A stretch of 64,000 nucleotides of DNA from Mycolicibacterium crocinum. Its GTDB lineage: Bacteria > Actinomycetota > Actinomycetes > Mycobacteriales > Mycobacteriaceae. The position numbers and the translations under genes were made by a program. The notes beneath the pieces were generated by a model, which was not told where the DNA came from, did no database searches, and saw only the letters and a program-made list of their open reading frames with translations. Shown here piece by piece: positions 18,288 to 30,187 of this stretch. Where the stretch lies: positions 4,154,001 through 4,218,000 of the forward strand of contig NZ_CP092362.2 in the NCBI RefSeq assembly GCF_022370635.2. Direction: 5' to 3'. The stretch's first letter is position 1, and each line of letters opens with the position of its first letter.

Positions 18288-18599
18288 CTACTTGATTCCG
18301 GTGACCTTCAGGACCGTCAACGGCTGACGGTGACCCTGACGCTTGTGGTAGCCGGTCTTGTTCTTGAACTTGTGGATGCGGATCTTCGGGCCCTTGGTGT
18401 GCTCGAGCACCTCACCGGTGACCGCGACCTTCTCCAGGTCCTTGGCGTCGCTGGTGACCTTGGCGCCGTCGACGACCAGGGCGACGGGCAGGGAAACGGA
18501 AGCGCCGGCCTCGGCCTCGAGCTTCTCGACCTTGACTATGTCTCCAACGGCGACCTTGTACTGCTTGCCGCCGGTCTTGACGATTGCGTACGTCGCCAT
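18288..18599 (-). CDS. rplU: 50S ribosomal protein L21
   Basis: This 103-aa protein starts MATYAIVKTGGKQYKV, diagnostic for L21, and ends with the family motif KRQGHRQPLTVLKVTGI. It binds 23S rRNA. It is the first gene of the rplU-rpmA-obg-proB cluster. The 156-bp upstream gap to rne should carry its promoter, but I do not see a convincing -10/-35 pair. Confidence 0.98.
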   Translation of the reverse strand: MATYAIVKTGGKQYKVAVGDIVKVEKLEAEAGASVSLPVALVVDGAKVTSDAKDLEKVAVTGEVLEHTKGPKIRIHKFKNKTGYHKRQGHRQPLTVLKVTGIK

Positions 18600-18755
18600 C
18601 GTTTCCTCTGCCTAGTTCTGCGGGCGCACGCTAACCGAGGCTGCGTGCGCGGGTCTGGGGGTGCGGGATCTTGAGCCCGCTGCCACCGGCGACGGACGCC
18701 TGGCGACAACTGGTCAAGGGTACGTGACCAGCACCGGGAGGGTCAAACCGCCACC

Positions 18756-21674
18756 CTAGGACGTCGGCGGCCCCGCTGGTCGAGCCGCCGCCCGGCGCCG
18801 CGGACGCCGTTCCGGCACCGCCGGCTCCGGCGCCACGACCGGCTGGTCATCGTCGTATTCGTCGGAGTCGGCGTCGTCCTCGTCGTCGAGGTCGTCGTCG
18901 AGGTCGTCGTCATCGTCGTCGGAGTCGGCGTCGTCCTCGTCGTCATCGACGTCGAGGTTGTCCTCGTCGAGGTCCTCGTCGTCTTCGTCGAGGTCGACGT
19001 CGATTTCGTCGTCCTCGTCGTCGTCGGAATCCTCGTCGTCAGAGTCGTCGTCCAGGTCTTCCTCGGCAACATCCTCGGCGGCCTCCTCGACGGTCTCGAG
19101 AGCCTCTTCGGACTCCTCGCCGTCGGTCTCCCGCTCGAGCTCGTCAGCGAGCTCCTCTTCGGCCTCGTCGTCCTCGTGCTTGCCGTTGGCCGCCGCCATC
19201 GCCTTGAACATCGGGTGCTCACTGGTGTGCTGCGGAACCTTCGCCACCGGCGCTTCGTCGGTCTCGGTACGGCCGCGCTTGCCACGCTTGCCGCGTCGGC
19301 CACCACCGCCGCCGCTCCCCGACTCGGACTTGCGCCCGGCGGCCTGGGCCGTGTCGACCGGGTCGGCGTGCAGCACGATGCCCCGCCCGGCGCAGTGCGT
19401 ACAGGTGGTGGAGAACGCCTCGACAAGCCCGGTGCCCAGCCGCTTGCGGGTCAGCTGGACCAGGCCGAGCGAGGTCACCTCCGACACCTGATGGCGGGTA
19501 CGGTCGCGGCCCAGCGCCTCGGTCAGCCGCCGCAGCACGAGGTCACGGTTGGACTCCAGCACCATGTCGATGAAGTCGATGACCACGATGCCGCCGATAT
19601 CGCGCAGCCGCAGCTGGCGCACGATCTCCTCGGCCGCCTCGAGGTTGTTCTTGGTGACCGTCTGCTCGAGGTTGCCGCCCGCACCGGTGAACTTGCCGGT
19701 GTTGACGTCGACGACCGTCATCGCCTCAGTGCGGTCGATCACCAGCGTGCCGCCCGAGGGCAGCCACACCTTGCGGTCCAACGCCTTGGCCAGCTGCTCG
19801 TCGATGCGGTGCACGGCGAACACATCCGGGCCATCAGGCCCACCCGCCGGCTCGTACTTCGTCAGCTTCGAAACAAGGTCCGGCGCAACGGAATTGACGT
19901 AGTCATTGATGGTCTGCCAGGCGTCGTCGCCGGAGACGATCAGCCCGGAGAAGTCTTCGTTGAACAGATCGCGGATCACCTTGACCAGCACGTCGGGCTC
20001 TTCGTACAGCGCGACGGCGGCGCCGGCCTTGTTGCCCTTGACCCGCTCGGCTTCCTCGGCGATCTTGGTCCAGCGTTCCTGGAGGCGTTCGACGTCGCCG
20101 CGGATGTCTTCTTCCTTGACGCCTTCCGAGGCGGTCCGGATGATCACGCCGGCATCGTCGGGCACCACGTCGCGCAGGATTTCCTTGAGCCGCTGGCGTT
20201 CGGTGTCGGGCAGCTTGCGGCTGATCCCGGTCGACGATGCACCCGGCACGTAGACGAGGTAGCGCCCGGCCAGCGACACCTGGGTGGTCAGCCGCGCACC
20301 CTTGTGGCCGACCGGGTCCTTGCTGACCTGGACGACGACGTAGTCGCCGGGCTTGAGGGCCTGTTCGATCTTGCGCTGCGCGCCGCCGAGTCCGGCGGCT
20401 TCCCAGTTGACCTCGCCGGCGTAGAGCACACCGTTGCGGCCGCGGCCGATGTCGACGAACGCCGCCTCCATCGAGGGCAGCACGTTCTGAACGATGCCGA
20501 GATAGATGTTGCCGACCAGCGAAGCCGACGCCGCCGACGTCACAAAGTGCTCGACGACGACACCGTCTTCCATGACGGCGATCTGGGTGTAGCGAGCCCC
20601 TTCATGCGGTGGTTCGGTGCGGATCTTGTCGCGCACCACCATCACGCGTTCGACGGCCTCGCGGCGAGCCAGGAATTCGGCCTCGGACAGGATCGGCGGG
20701 CGCCGGCGGCCGGCATCGCGACCGTCGCGGCGGCGCTGACGCTTGGCCTCCAGGCGGGTGGAGCCGCTGATGCCTTGAATTTCGTTGGAGTCGCGTTCCT
20801 TTTCCTTGCGCGGGGCGCGCTCGTGGACGACGGTGTTCGGCGGATCGTCGGCCGAGCCGCTCTCGGAGTCGTCGCCGCCACCGGTCTTGCGGCGCCGCCG
20901 TCTGCGGCGCCGGCGGGTCGCACCCTCACCGGTGCTCGACTCGTCGTCGCTGTCGTCGTCATCGCTGTCGGATGCGTCACCGGACTCGGCGGTTTCGTCG
21001 CCCTCGGTCCGCTCGGCGTCGTCTCCGCCCTCACCCTCCGGACCGCCCTGCTCACCGCGACCGCGGCCGCGGCCACGGCGGCCACGGCGTCGCCGCCGGT
21101 TGGCGGGACGTTCGGACTGATCACTGTCCGTATCGCCGCCGGATTCGTCCTCGTCGTCCTCGTCGTCGTCTTCGGCCTCGTCATCGTCCTCGACCTTGCG
21201 GTGCTTGGGCTCGGCTTCGACGGGCTGAGGCGCGACGAACAGCGGCATGAAGGCCGACTGCTCGACGGTCTCGACAGTGGTGGTGGTTTCCAGGATCAGC
21301 CGCGACTCCGGCTCCTCGGCAGTCTCGGGCGTCTCGGCGGCATCGGTCGACTCAGGCTCGGCAGCTGTGGTGTCCTCGGCCACCACGGCAGCGGCCTCGA
21401 CGGGCTCTTCGGCGCTGACCTCGGGGCTGGCCGCCAGGACGTCGCGCACCCGCACCGCGTCGGTGCGGTCCACGCTGGAGTGCGGGCTTCGGGTGCGGCC
21501 GTCGAGCTCGCTGAGGGCGTCCAGCACGCGCCGGCTGGTGGTACCGAGCACCCGTGCCAGCGAATGCACCCTCAAGCGTTCGGGCAGGTCGTCACCGGCG
21601 GGTGGCGCCGGGGGTTCCCACTGCGACGGGGTGGGGTTTTCGGGTAGATCCTGATAGAGGTCATCGTTGGCCAC
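18756..21674 (-). CDS. rne: Ribonuclease E/G
   Basis: This 972-aa endoribonuclease is central to mRNA decay and rRNA maturation. The catalytic core lies in the middle: an S1-type RNA-binding region about 385-475, a Mg2+ site with D656 (VVDVNTG) and D700/D703 (IDFIDM), and the Zn-link C758 and C761 (CTHCAGRG) used for tetramerisation. Both flanks are disordered: the N-terminal 340 residues alternate acidic runs and Arg-rich patches (RRRRRGRRGRGRGRG), and the C-terminal 150 residues are an almost pure Asp/Glu tract built from GTCGTC-type codon repeats. This double-flanked layout is typical of mycobacterial RNase E. It has a long leader upstream. Confidence 0.97.
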   Translation of the reverse strand: MANDDLYQDLPENPTPSQWEPPAPPAGDDLPERLRVHSLARVLGTTSRRVLDALSELDGRTRSPHSSVDRTDAVRVRDVLAASPEVSAEEPVEAAAVVAEDTTAAEPESTDAAETPETAEEPESRLILETTTTVETVEQSAFMPLFVAPQPVEAEPKHRKVEDDDEAEDDDEDDEDESGGDTDSDQSERPANRRRRRGRRGRGRGRGEQGGPEGEGGDDAERTEGDETAESGDASDSDDDDSDDESSTGEGATRRRRRRRRRKTGGGDDSESGSADDPPNTVVHERAPRKEKERDSNEIQGISGSTRLEAKRQRRRDGRDAGRRRPPILSEAEFLARREAVERVMVVRDKIRTEPPHEGARYTQIAVMEDGVVVEHFVTSAASASLVGNIYLGIVQNVLPSMEAAFVDIGRGRNGVLYAGEVNWEAAGLGGAQRKIEQALKPGDYVVVQVSKDPVGHKGARLTTQVSLAGRYLVYVPGASSTGISRKLPDTERQRLKEILRDVVPDDAGVIIRTASEGVKEEDIRGDVERLQERWTKIAEEAERVKGNKAGAAVALYEEPDVLVKVIRDLFNEDFSGLIVSGDDAWQTINDYVNSVAPDLVSKLTKYEPAGGPDGPDVFAVHRIDEQLAKALDRKVWLPSGGTLVIDRTEAMTVVDVNTGKFTGAGGNLEQTVTKNNLEAAEEIVRQLRLRDIGGIVVIDFIDMVLESNRDLVLRRLTEALGRDRTRHQVSEVTSLGLVQLTRKRLGTGLVEAFSTTCTHCAGRGIVLHADPVDTAQAAGRKSESGSGGGGGRRGKRGKRGRTETDEAPVAKVPQHTSEHPMFKAMAAANGKHEDDEAEEELADELERETDGEESEEALETVEEAAEDVAEEDLDDDSDDEDSDDDEDDEIDVDLDEDDEDLDEDNLDVDDDEDDADSDDDDDDLDDDLDDEDDADSDEYDDDQPVVAPEPAVPERRPRRRAAARPAGPPTS

Positions 21675-21898
21675 GTATTCTCCTCAAGCCCCCGGGCGCG
21701 TCCTTTCGACGCGGCCACGCGAGGGCTTCCGCTATGTGCCCGGTAGCTTCCCCCGGGCTTTTTATGGTCTCGCTCCGAGGCGCTCGTGATGAACGCGTTC
21801 GGTGCCTGGCTGAATGACGGCTGTGACGGTCGGCGCCTCACCAGGTGGTGGTCGCGCACGTCGTAAGTCTTCATCCGGATGGGCTTTGGGGGCTCATC
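21675..21898 (-). promoter_or_regulatory. Long rne 5' leader with candidate promoter
   Basis: A minus-strand -10-like GATACT at 21906-21911 would start transcription near 21898 and give a leader of about 220 nt. A long regulatory rne 5' UTR is known in M. smegmatis. A small perfect hairpin (CGCGTC, loop CTTTC, GACGCG; 21697-21713) sits about 20 nt before the start. No ORF of note lies in the leader. Confidence 0.5.
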
Positions 21899-21957
21899 CG
21901 CAGCCAGTATCCCACACCGCGGGGGCTGTTCGGACGACAGTGGCGCGGGAAGTGCGC

Positions 21958-22368
21958 TCAGTTGTTGGGAAACCAGAGGCTGATCTCGCGCTCGGCCGAC
22001 TCCGGCGAGTCCGAGCCGTGCACGAGGTTGAACTGTGTCTCCAGGCCGAAGTCGCCCCGGATCGTGCCGGGAGTGGCCTTCTCTACGGGGTCGGTGCCCC
22101 CGGCGAGCTGCCGGAACGCCGCGATGGCGCGGGGGCCCTCGAGGACCGCCGCGACGACCTTTCCGGAGGTGATGAACTCCAGCAACGAGTCGAAGAACGG
22201 CTTGCCCTCGTGTTCGGCGTAGTGCGCGCGAGCCAGCTCGTCACTGACCTGCTTGAGCTCTAGGGCAGCGAGGGTCAGGCCTTTGCGTTCGATTCGGCTG
22301 ATGATCTCCCCGACCACCTGCCGCTGGACGCCGTCGGGCTTGATCAGGACCAGGGTTCGCTCGCTCAC
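21958..22368 (-). CDS. ndk: Nucleoside diphosphate kinase
   Basis: This 136-aa enzyme transfers the gamma-phosphate between nucleoside tri- and diphosphates through a phosphohistidine. The active-site signature is NLVHGSDSPE with H117, and the N-terminal nucleotide region is TLVLIKPDGVQR. Size is standard. The GTG start at 22368 lies 7 bases after TACGCT, so it probably has its own leaderless promoter in the 17-bp gap after the DUF4233 gene. It is orthologous to Rv2445c. Confidence 0.97.
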   Translation of the reverse strand: MSERTLVLIKPDGVQRQVVGEIISRIERKGLTLAALELKQVSDELARAHYAEHEGKPFFDSLLEFITSGKVVAAVLEGPRAIAAFRQLAGGTDPVEKATPGTIRGDFGLETQFNLVHGSDSPESAEREISLWFPNN

Positions 22369-22375
22369 GGCGGAC

Positions 22376-22381
22376 AGCGTA
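22376..22381 (-). promoter_or_regulatory. Candidate -10 box, leaderless ndk
   Basis: Minus-strand TACGCT is followed by 7 bases and the GTG at 22368. It lies in the short gap after the DUF4233 stop, implying separate transcription from folC/DUF4233. Confidence 0.45.
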
Positions 22382-22385
22382 CCCG

Positions 22386-22814
22386 TCAGTCACTTGGTTG
22401 CTGCTGGCCGGGCAGCAGGCCGCGGCGCTGCCTGCGCAGGACCTCAGCGCGCAGGTAGGCGAGGATCGCCCACACCACCACGAACAGCAGTCCAACCATC
22501 CCCACGGCCGGATAGACGAAGAATCCGGCGACCAGGATGAACTGCACGGCCAGGTTCAGCCAGATGGCATACGGCCGGCCCTGCACACCGGCCAGCAGCA
22601 CCAGGAAGACCGCGAATCCCACGAGGTACGCCGTCGACCACGCGCTCAGTCCGCCGCCGACCATGCTGACCACCGGCAGCGCCAGCAGCACGACGATCGC
22701 CTCGAGGATGAGGGTGCCGGCCATGACCCCGCGGAAGCTCTTCCAGGGGTCCGGAGCAGCTGGGCCGGCGACATCGGGCTCACGTGCCGCTGGTGTCTCT
22801 GGCGTGTCGCTCAT
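22386..22814 (-). CDS. DUF4233 membrane protein
   Basis: This 142-aa protein has four hydrophobic segments (about 30-50, 62-80, 86-104 and 106-122) after a Pro/Ala-rich cytoplasmic N-terminus, and a basic C-terminus. It corresponds in place and size to Rv2446c, which lies next to folC throughout mycobacteria. Its start overlaps the folC stop by four bases (ATGA-type), so it is translationally coupled to folC. Function unknown. Confidence 0.85.
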   Translation of the reverse strand: MSDTPETPAAREPDVAGPAAPDPWKSFRGVMAGTLILEAIVVLLALPVVSMVGGGLSAWSTAYLVGFAVFLVLLAGVQGRPYAIWLNLAVQFILVAGFFVYPAVGMVGLLFVVVWAILAYLRAEVLRRQRRGLLPGQQQPSD

Positions 22815-24207
22815 TGCGGGTCCTTCCCGAACAGGGTGCGTGCCGCCCCCGCCGTCACCACGGATCCGGTGATGACGATGCCCGCGCCGGAGAAGCCGTC
22901 TTCGGCCGCGGAATCCTCCACAATCGCGGTCGCGACCTCGATCGCGTCGGGCAGCGTGTCGGCCCGGACCACCCGGTCCGGCCCGAAGATCTCTTCGGCC
23001 CGCAGCGCCAGGGCGTCGACCTCCAGCGCGCGCGGCGAGCCATTGTGGGTGACCACGATCTGGTCGAACGCCGGCTCCAGCGCGGTGAGGATGCCGGTGA
23101 CGTCCTTGTCCCCCATCAGCGACAGCACGCCGACGAGGAACCGGAAGTCGAACTCTTCAGCGAGCGCGTCGGCCAATGCGGTGGCGCCGGCCGGATTGTG
23201 TGCGGCGTCGAGAAACACCGTCGGCGCGCTACGAATCCGCTCGAGCCGCCCGGGACTGGCCGCTGCGGCGAATCCGGCCCGCACTGTGTCGACGTCGAGC
23301 TGGCGGTCGGCGCCGGCGCCGAAGAACGCCTCGACCGCGGCCAGCGCGACGACGGCGTTGTGGGCCTGATGCTCACCGTGTAGTGGCAGGAAGATGTCGG
23401 AGTACACCCCGCCGAGGCCCTGCAGCTGCAGCACCTGTCCCCCAACGGCGACCTGGCGGCCGAGGACGGCGAACTCGGAATCCTCACGAGCCACCGCGGC
23501 GTCAGAGGAAACCGCTTGGGCCAGAAGCACTTCCATCGCCTCGGGAGCTTGGCGGCCGATGACTGCGACGGTGTCGGTCGGCACCAGCTCGCCGCGCGGC
23601 GCGCCGATGATGCCGGCCTTCTCGCGGGCGATCTCGCCGATGGTGTCACCGAGGTATTCGGCGTGGTCGATGCCGATCGGGGTAATCACGGCGACGGGCG
23701 CGTCGACGACGTTGGTGGCGTCCCAGCGGCCGCCCATCCCGACCTCGACGACGGCGATGTCGATGGGCGCGTCGGCGAATGCGGCGAACGCCATCGCGGT
23801 CAGCACCTCGAACTTGCTCATCGCCGGACCACCATCGGCCTGCGACTGCGCGTCGACGAGCTGTACGAACGGCTCGATCTCGCGGTAGACCTCGACGTAG
23901 CGGGCCGGGCTGATCGGTTCGTTGTCGATTGCGATGCGTTCGACCGCGGACTGCAGGTGTGGGCTGGTGGTGCGCCCGGTGCGGCGGCTGAACGCAGTCA
24001 GCAGCGCATCGATGATGCGGGCCACCGACGTCTTGCCGTTGGTGCCGGCGATGTGGATCGTCGGGTAGCTCAGCTGCGGTGAGCCGAGCATCTCCATCAG
24101 CGCCTCGATCCGCGCGGTGCTGGGCTCGAGTTTCGTTTCTGGCCAACGCTGGTCGAGCAGGTGCTCCACCTGCAGGAGTGCGGCGATCTCGTCGGGTGTG
24201 GGGTCGG

Positions 24208-24211
<4 letters not shown>
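22811..24211 (-). CDS. folC: Folylpolyglutamate synthase / dihydrofolate synthase
   Basis: This 466-aa Mur-ligase-like enzyme adds glutamates to folates. The ATP-binding loop GTNGKTS is at 56-62. Further motifs are TSPHLQSAVERI, the omega-loop/Mg region PVAVITPIGIDHAEYLG, and FLDAAHNPAG in the C-terminal domain. The ATG at 24211 (MTDPTPDEIAALL) overlaps the valS stop as ATGA; the open frame continues far upstream only as a shadow of valS. It is orthologous to Rv2447c, in a valS-folC-DUF4233 operon. Confidence 0.96.
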
Positions 24212-26859
<2,648 letters not shown>

Positions 26860-26865
26860 CCGACA

Positions 26866-26871
26866 ATTCTA
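26866..26871 (-). promoter_or_regulatory. Candidate -10 box, leaderless valS
   Basis: Minus-strand TAGAAT, a strong TANNNT match, is separated by 6 bases from the GTG at 26859. Confidence 0.55.
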
Positions 26872-26885
26872 GGAATGCGCGCGCA

Positions 26886-28145
26886 CTAGCCGTCGAGGCG
26901 GACCGTCTCGAGCGAGATCCCGGCCGCCGGGAACCGGTCGAGCAGGGCATCGCCCATGGCGGCGGCGGGCGTCAACACCCCACGCAGATCGGATAACTTG
27001 TCGCGGTCGAGGGCCAGCGCCAGGCCGCATTCCCCGAGCATCACCGACGTTGCTTTGTAACCAGGATCACCCTCCTGGTGGATGGTGGCGCGGTAGCGCG
27101 CGCCGGTCGTCGTGGTCGTGTACGTCTCTGCGCGGTAGTAGCCGCGCTCGCGGGCCTGCTCGCTGGGCCCGGTGCCGGGCTTGGGCAGAACGCGCTCCAC
27201 CAGCCGGCGCGGCAGCACCCCGAAGAACCGGCTGCCCAGCGCGACGATGCCGTTGTTCGCCGCGCTCGCCACGGCCGACACCACCGGCGCGGCGATCGAG
27301 GAGCCCACGCTCATGTACTCCGCGTAGCGCAACCGGCGTCCGTAGGCGTAGTCCAGAAGCGCGTTGCTGCGCCGCACGATCCGGGTGTTGTACATCGCCA
27401 TCACGAAGCCGGTGGTCCACACTCCGGCCAGCTCGGGCGCGATCTCCCGGCCACGCCGCCACGGCAGGTCCGGCTGCGGCCCCAGCTCCGGCTCGACGGC
27501 CCGGTCCTGGCTCAGCGTGTACGGATCCTCGAGCATGCGCCGGGTGTTCGGGTCGCTGGACGAGGCGCGGAAAACCTCGACCATCGAGGCGGCCGTCCCG
27601 CCGGACACGCCGCCGGAGAACCCGCGCAGGACGAAGTCGGTGTCGCCGAGTTCACCGGTGCCGTCTTTCTGGGCGCGCCGGTAAAGCGCGAACACGCTCA
27701 TATCCGAAGGGATGGAATCGAATCCGCAGGCGTGCACGATCCGCGCGCCGGTGTCGACGGCCTGCTTGTGGTAGTCGTCGATGCTCTGCCGCACGAACAT
27801 CGCCTCACCGGTGAGGTCGGCGTAATCAGTGCCCGCGGCCGCGCACGCCGCCACCAACGGCAGGCCGTAGCGGCTGTAGGGGCCGACGGTGGTGATGACG
27901 ACGCGGGTGCGCGCAGCCATGTCGGCCAGCGACGACGGCGAGGCGGCGTCGGCGGTCAGGATCGGCCAGTCCTGTGCCGATTCGCCGAGCGTCCCCCGCA
28001 CCGCGAGCAGCTTCTCGGGCGACCGACCGGCCAGCGCGACTTTGATATCGCCACCATGGCGAGCCAGATAGTCGGCGGTGAGCTTGCCGACAAACCCGGT
28101 GGCCCCGTACACGACGATGTCGAATTCTCGCTGCGCTGCCGTCAT
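26886..28145 (-). CDS. Saccharopine dehydrogenase-like / trans-acting enoyl reductase family protein
   Basis: This 419-aa protein begins with a Rossmann fold (IVVYGATGFVGKLTADYLA, about 9-27) and has the saccharopine-dehydrogenase NADP domain (TTVGPYSRYGLPLV, ACAAAGTDYADLTGE). It corresponds to Rv2449c by position and build. The family includes the trans-acting enoyl reductases of mycobacterial lipid synthesis (Rv2953), so a lipid-related reductase is plausible, but no partner polyketide synthase is nearby. ATG at 28145 chosen; the longer frame upstream is a shadow of the S9 peptidase gene. Confidence 0.85.
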   Translation of the reverse strand: MTAAQREFDIVVYGATGFVGKLTADYLARHGGDIKVALAGRSPEKLLAVRGTLGESAQDWPILTADAASPSSLADMAARTRVVITTVGPYSRYGLPLVAACAAAGTDYADLTGEAMFVRQSIDDYHKQAVDTGARIVHACGFDSIPSDMSVFALYRRAQKDGTGELGDTDFVLRGFSGGVSGGTAASMVEVFRASSSDPNTRRMLEDPYTLSQDRAVEPELGPQPDLPWRRGREIAPELAGVWTTGFVMAMYNTRIVRRSNALLDYAYGRRLRYAEYMSVGSSIAAPVVSAVASAANNGIVALGSRFFGVLPRRLVERVLPKPGTGPSEQARERGYYRAETYTTTTTGARYRATIHQEGDPGYKATSVMLGECGLALALDRDKLSDLRGVLTPAAAMGDALLDRFPAAGISLETVRLDG

Positions 28146-28168
28146 GAAGGCCAACTTACCGGGGCGCG

Positions 28169-30151
28169 TCAGCCCAGCGTTTCCGGGAACTGCGCGGGCT
28201 CCCCCAGCACGTGCTCGGCCAGGAACGCGGTGACGACCTGGTACCAGATCTTGGCATGCTGCGGAGAGAGCACCCAGTGATTCTCCGACGGGAAATACAG
28301 GAACCGGTGCGCCGAGGTGCCGTCGTCGGCGGCCGGCAGGCCGGAGGCGGTCAGCAGTTCGTACCACAGCCGCAGCGCCTCGCCGATCGGCACTCGATAG
28401 TCCTTGTCGCCGTGGATCACCAGCATCGGGGTGGTGATCTGTTCGACGAAATGGTGCGGCGAATTCGCTTGTGCCATGGCCGGTGTCATCTCCCGAGCCC
28501 AGTAGTAGGCACCGTCGGTGGTCGGGCCGAACTGGTCGAGCGCCCACAGGCTCGCGTGCGTGACGATCGCCGCGAAGCGGTCGGTGTGGCCGGCCACCCA
28601 GTTGGCCATGTAGCCGCCGAACGACCCGCCCATGGCCGCGGTGCGGCTTTCGTCGATGCGTGGGTCGGCCACCGCGGCGTCGACGGCGGCCATCAGATCC
28701 TCGTAGGGCGGCCCGCCCCACGCACCCCAACCGCGCTGGATGAAGTCCTGCCCATATCCAGTCGACAGTGCGGGGTCGGGCAGCAGCACCGCATACCCGC
28801 GGGCGGCCATCAGCCACGGATTCCATCGCCACGACCACACGTTCCAGCTGCCCAACGGTCCGCCGTGGATCCACAGCAACAGCGGCGCAGGCTGATCCGT
28901 GGAAGGCAGCACCAGCCAGGACCGTACGGTCGTGCCGTCGTCGGTGGTGGCGACGAGCTCGGTCAATTCGCCCGGCAGCTCCGGGGTGTCGACACAGGGC
29001 AGCTCGGTGATCGCTCCGCCGGGATCGATGCGCACGGGATGCGGTGGCGCCGCGTAGGAGGTCCGCAGTGCGTAGAGCGTTCCGTCCGGCGCGGCGATGA
29101 CATTGCTGTAGCTGAAGTCGTCTTCTGTGAGCTGCCGGACTGCCCCGTCGAGGCTGACCCCGAAAATCGGGCATCGTCCGTTGTCGTCTGCGGTGACCAC
29201 GATCGTCGAGCCGTCGTGCGCCCACGTCACAGATGCCGGCCACCGATCCCATCCGGTGGCGAGCTCCGACCAGTCGCCCGATCTTAAATCGAGGTGGCAC
29301 AACGTGATTCGGGGAGCCTGCTCGGGAGTGGACGCGGTCTCCCGAGTGAAGGCCACCTGTGTTCCGTCCGGCGATATCGCGGGGTGCTCCAGATCGGCGA
29401 AGGGATCGTCGGCGATCACAGAGCGTTCGCCGGTCTGCAGGTCGATGTGCATCAGCACCGACCGCAGCGCCACGCCCGGCGCGGGCACTCGCCAGGTCGC
29501 CACCGCGAAGGTACCGTCCGGACTGACGGCGAAGTCCGCCTCGCCGAGGGCCGGCCCGGGGTTTCGGGTCACGTCGGTGAGGCCGCCGTCGGCGGCAACC
29601 CGGAACAGGTGGGTCTGCTCCGGACCCAGGTCCTTGTCCCAGTGCCGTACCGGATAGCCGGTGTGCAAGATCGCGCTGATCTTGTTGTCCTTACGCAGTT
29701 TTCGTAGTCGGCGTTCGTCATCGACGGTGTCCGAGGACTGCAGCAGCGGCGCGCCGATCACGACGGTGGGTGCGCTGCGCGCCGTCCGCACGGCGGCGAT
29801 GCCGGCCGGCAGCTCGGCCAGCTGGACGGACTCCCCACCGGCGGCAGGCAGCAGCCAGAGCGCGGCCGGCGGCTTGTCGTCGTCCTCGGTCGGGCGCACC
29901 GCGGTGAACAAGAGATCACCGTCGGCGGTGAAGGTCGGTGCGGCTTCGCCTTTCGCACCGCGCGTCAGACGACGCGCCGGGGCCACCCCCGCGGGGTCGA
30001 GCTCCCAGAGCGCGGTGACGTATTCGGTCTTGGCGGCGTTGAGTTCGGCAATGGTCGTGACGACGCGCGATCCGTCCGCCGATACCGCCAGCCCGGAAAC
30101 GCGCGGCAGGGCGATGTAGTCGTCGAGATCGTGGAATGGGCCCGAGGTCAT
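28169..30151 (-). CDS. Prolyl oligopeptidase-family (S9) serine peptidase
   Basis: This 660-aa protein has an N-terminal WD40/beta-propeller-like half (repeated SPDGT/SADGS elements such as DFAVSPDGTFAV) that gates the active site. The C-terminal alpha/beta-hydrolase domain contains nucleophile Ser in GGSFGGYMANW, Asp in HGDKDYRVP and His in SENHWVLS. It is closest in layout to acylaminoacyl-peptidase/S9C enzymes. No signal peptide, so cytoplasmic. The ATG at 30151 has an ACGGGAC-like ribosome site. It is absent from this place in M. tuberculosis, as is the divergent monooxygenase, so the pair is a local insertion. Confidence 0.92.
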   Translation of the reverse strand: MTSGPFHDLDDYIALPRVSGLAVSADGSRVVTTIAELNAAKTEYVTALWELDPAGVAPARRLTRGAKGEAAPTFTADGDLLFTAVRPTEDDDKPPAALWLLPAAGGESVQLAELPAGIAAVRTARSAPTVVIGAPLLQSSDTVDDERRLRKLRKDNKISAILHTGYPVRHWDKDLGPEQTHLFRVAADGGLTDVTRNPGPALGEADFAVSPDGTFAVATWRVPAPGVALRSVLMHIDLQTGERSVIADDPFADLEHPAISPDGTQVAFTRETASTPEQAPRITLCHLDLRSGDWSELATGWDRWPASVTWAHDGSTIVVTADDNGRCPIFGVSLDGAVRQLTEDDFSYSNVIAAPDGTLYALRTSYAAPPHPVRIDPGGAITELPCVDTPELPGELTELVATTDDGTTVRSWLVLPSTDQPAPLLLWIHGGPLGSWNVWSWRWNPWLMAARGYAVLLPDPALSTGYGQDFIQRGWGAWGGPPYEDLMAAVDAAVADPRIDESRTAAMGGSFGGYMANWVAGHTDRFAAIVTHASLWALDQFGPTTDGAYYWAREMTPAMAQANSPHHFVEQITTPMLVIHGDKDYRVPIGEALRLWYELLTASGLPAADDGTSAHRFLYFPSENHWVLSPQHAKIWYQVVTAFLAEHVLGEPAQFPETLG

Positions 30152-30175
30152 GTCCCGTTGGTAGCACACGCACCG

Positions 30176-30181
30176 TAGGTT
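30176..30181 (+). promoter_or_regulatory. Candidate -10 box, leaderless FAD monooxygenase
   Basis: TAGGTT is followed by 6 bases and the ATG at 30188, inside the 36-bp divergent gap with the S9 peptidase gene. Confidence 0.45.
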
Positions 30182-30187
30182 CATCCC

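Noticed and set aside
19176..21647. 823-codon open frame opposite rne
   Set aside because: It is antisense to a clearly identified RNase E in high-GC DNA, with no recognisable domain.
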